A DNA stretch of 64,000 nt from Erythrobacter sp. CCH5-A1. GTDB taxonomy: Bacteria > Pseudomonadota > Alphaproteobacteria > Sphingomonadales > Sphingomonadaceae. The DNA lies in NCBI RefSeq assembly GCF_001557115.1, contig NZ_LSKQ01000231.1, positions 1 through 64,000 of the forward strand, given 5' to 3'. Every line of letters begins with the position of its first letter. The stretch's first letter is position 1. A program made the translations under genes and the position numbers. Of the stretch, positions 62,380-64,000 are shown piece by piece. The notes under the pieces were generated by a model. It was given only the letters and a program-made list of their open reading frames with translations. It did not search any database and had not been told where the DNA came from.

Positions 62380-64000
62380 ATGCTCCGCTTCGCTTCTGCC
62401 GCGCTTGCCGCCGTCTCCGCCCTCGCGCTCGCCGCCCCGGCGCTCGCCGATACGCTGGTCGACAATGTCGACGGGGTGACGATCGACGAGACCGGCAAGG
62501 TCAAGCGCTTCAGCGCGCTGGTGTTTGACGAGAACGGCACGATCACCGCGGTGCTGGATCGCGCCGACAAGCGCCCGCAGACCGATTACCGCGTCGATGG
62601 CGAGGGGCGGGTGATGCTGCCGGGCATGATCGATGCCCATGTCCACGTCATGGGGATCGGCTTCGGCGCGCTGACGCTGGATCTGTCGGACACCACCTCG
62701 CTCGAAGGCGCGCTCGCCAAGATCAAGGCCTTTGCCGAGGAGAACCCCGGCCGCCCGTGGATCATCGGGCGCGGCTGGAACCAGGAGAAGTGGGGCCTCG
62801 GCCGTTTCCCGACCGCCGCCGAGCTTGACGCGGTGGTGGCCGACCGTCCCGTCTGGCTGGAGCGGGTCGATGGCCACGCCGCCTGGGGCAACACCCTCGC
62901 GATCCAGACCGCAGGCGTCACCGCCAAGACCGCGGACCCCTCGGGCGGCAAGATCATCCGCGATGCCAAAGGCAATCCGGCCGGCGTCTTCGTCGACAAG
63001 GCCGCGCTGCTGGTGGAGAAGGACGTCCCCGCCCCGCGCCCCGAAGACCGCGACCTCGCGCTCGCCAAGGCGCAGGAGGTGCTGCTCGGCTATGGTGTCA
63101 CCGCGGTCGCCGACATGGGCACCAGCCTTGCCGACTGGAACGCCTATCGCCGCGCGGGCGACAGCGGGCGGCTGGCGATCCGCATCATGTCCTATGCCGA
63201 TAGCCACGCGACGCTTTCCACCGTCGCCGGGCCGGAGCCGACGGTGTGGCTTTATGACGACCGCCTCAGGATGGGCGGGATCAAGCTCTATCTCGACGGT
63301 GCGCTGGGATCGCGCGGGGCGAGCCTCAAGGCGCCCTATCACGACGATCCGGGCGCCAAGGGGCTGCCGTTCCTTACGCCCTCGCAGCTCAGGAACCTGA
63401 TGAGCCTTGCCGCGATGGACAATTTCCAGACAGCGATCCACGCTATCGGCGATGCTGCCAATGCCGAGGTGCTGGGCGCGATCGAGGAGCTTTCGGAAAG
63501 CTACAAGGGTGACCGGCGCTGGCGGATCGAGCATGCGCAGATCATCGATTCCGCCGATCTTGCGCGGATGGGACGGCACGGGGTGATCGCTTCGATGCAG
63601 CCGCTTCACCAGACCTCCGACCGGCTGATGGCCGAGGCGCGGCTGGGGCCGGAGCGGCTGGCAGGGGCCTATCCGTGGCGCTCCGTGCTGACGGTGGGCG
63701 GCAGGCTCGCCTTCGGATCGGACGCGCCGGTCGAGCCCGCCGATCCCTGGGCCGGCATGGCCGCCGCGATCAGCCGCACCGATGCCAAGGGTGAGCCCTT
63801 CGGCGGGTGGTTCCCGCAGGAGACCGTGACGCGCGAACAGGCGCTTGCGGGCTTTACCGCGGACGCCGCCTTTGCCGGGTTCGCCGAAGGCCGCTTCGGC
63901 CGCCTGATCCCGGGCGAGCGCGCCGACTTCCTGTTCGTCGACCGTGACCCGCTGTTCGCCTCGCCGGAGGCGCTGCGCGCAACCAAGGTGCTGCAGGTGT
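62380..64000 (+). CDS. Amidohydrolase family protein (YtcJ-like), partial at right edge
   Basis: A 540-residue open frame runs off the window. It has a signal peptide (residues 1-24, ending LALAAPALA) and the metal-binding IDAHVHVMG of amidohydrolases. It also has GWNQEKWGLGRFPTAAELD, the SLEDLP-like NFQTAIHAIGDAAN with His, and RIEHAQIID, and ends in SDAPVEPADP. This is the amidohydrolase_3 pattern of exported YtcJ-type enzymes. AAGGAT precedes the ATG at 62380. The substrate is unknown. Expect a short further C-terminus beyond 64000. Confidence 0.9.
   Translation, partial: MLRFASAALAAVSALALAAPALADTLVDNVDGVTIDETGKVKRFSALVFDENGTITAVLDRADKRPQTDYRVDGEGRVMLPGMIDAHVHVMGIGFGALTLDLSDTTSLEGALAKIKAFAEENPGRPWIIGRGWNQEKWGLGRFPTAAELDAVVADRPVWLERVDGHAAWGNTLAIQTAGVTAKTADPSGGKIIRDAKGNPAGVFVDKAALLVEKDVPAPRPEDRDLALAKAQEVLLGYGVTAVADMGTSLADWNAYRRAGDSGRLAIRIMSYADSHATLSTVAGPEPTVWLYDDRLRMGGIKLYLDGALGSRGASLKAPYHDDPGAKGLPFLTPSQLRNLMSLAAMDNFQTAIHAIGDAANAEVLGAIEELSESYKGDRRWRIEHAQIIDSADLARMGRHGVIASMQPLHQTSDRLMAEARLGPERLAGAYPWRSVLTVGGRLAFGSDAPVEPADPWAGMAAAISRTDAKGEPFGGWFPQETVTREQALAGFTADAAFAGFAEGRFGRLIPGERADFLFVDRDPLFASPEALRATKVLQV

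Noticed and set aside
60967-63609. Long N-terminal extension of threonine ammonia-lyase on the minus strand (880 codons)
   Set aside because: The extension lies opposite the amidohydrolase and has shadow composition. The ATG at 62229 gives the family length and N-terminus.

Overview
The window looks like a high-GC chromosomal segment of an alphaproteobacterium of the order Sphingomonadales, most likely Erythrobacteraceae. I infer this from the style of the proteins (type 2 ArgC, the FtsZ tail, TamA/TamB, Bpt), the gene order and the family of palindromic intergenic repeats. No RNA genes, CRISPR arrays, IS transposases or prophage were seen.

Layout. Positions 1-4267 (minus strand) carry a partial gene, a Bax-inhibitor-1 family membrane protein, proC, a YbjN protein and a TPR/SPOR protein. 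Positions 4336-24029 (minus) hold a complete dcw cell-wall and division cluster, mraZ-rsmH-ftsL-ftsI-murE-murF-mraY-murD-ftsW-murG-murC-murB-[DUF4262]-ddl-ftsQ-ftsA-ftsZ. It is mostly coupled by 1-4 base overlaps, and a DUF4262 gene is embedded between murB and ddl. Upstream of mraZ is an AT-rich promoter flanked by periodic GGGA boxes. Positions 24445-27413 (minus) carry a lipoprotein, a small membrane protein, a cysteine synthase, a DUF1905 protein and a 2Fe-2S ferredoxin. An AlkA-type DNA glycosylase follows on the plus strand.

The most interesting region is 28269-36000, a lasso-peptide locus of unusual composition. The plus-strand operon encodes a lasso cyclase (asparagine-synthetase fold), an HPr-kinase-like peptide kinase, a sulfotransferase, a PqqD-type leader-binding protein (B1), a transglutaminase-like leader peptidase (B2) and an ATP-grasp enzyme. 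Converging on it from the minus strand are seven intact small precursor genes (43-52 aa), none of them long enough to stand out as an ordinary gene. There is also a decayed eighth copy and a duplicated fragment of the ATP-grasp gene. All precursors share the leader core YTxPRLIRP. The inferred cyclisation residues are Gly/Ala1 and Glu9 (Glu8 in one copy). Pro replaces the usual Thr at position -2, and every intact product ends in Gly/Ala-Pro-Ser. The model is that B1 and B2 remove the leader, the cyclase closes the ring, the kinase phosphorylates the C-terminal Ser, and the sulfotransferase and ATP-grasp enzyme add further groups. No exporter or isopeptidase is seen in the window.

The rest is mainly housekeeping. 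Positions 36265-39355 hold an SDR, pterin carbinolamine dehydratase, the haem exporter pair ccmA-ccmB and a membrane protein. Positions 39365-39743 hold a GIY-YIG nuclease gene bounded by 33-bp inverted repeats. Next come methionine aminopeptidase and a lipoprotein whose first codons contain a perfect parS palindrome. Then follow an M17 aminopeptidase, an SH3-only protein, argC, and glnB-glnA behind a sigma-54-type promoter. An alpha/beta hydrolase and a 1200-aa autotransporter serine protease come next. A small HTH regulator and a membrane protein sit behind a triple palindromic operator, followed by a GH24 lysozyme. The window closes with tamB, tamA and the aminoacyl-tRNA-protein transferase gene bpt, then threonine ammonia-lyase and a partial amidohydrolase running off the right edge.
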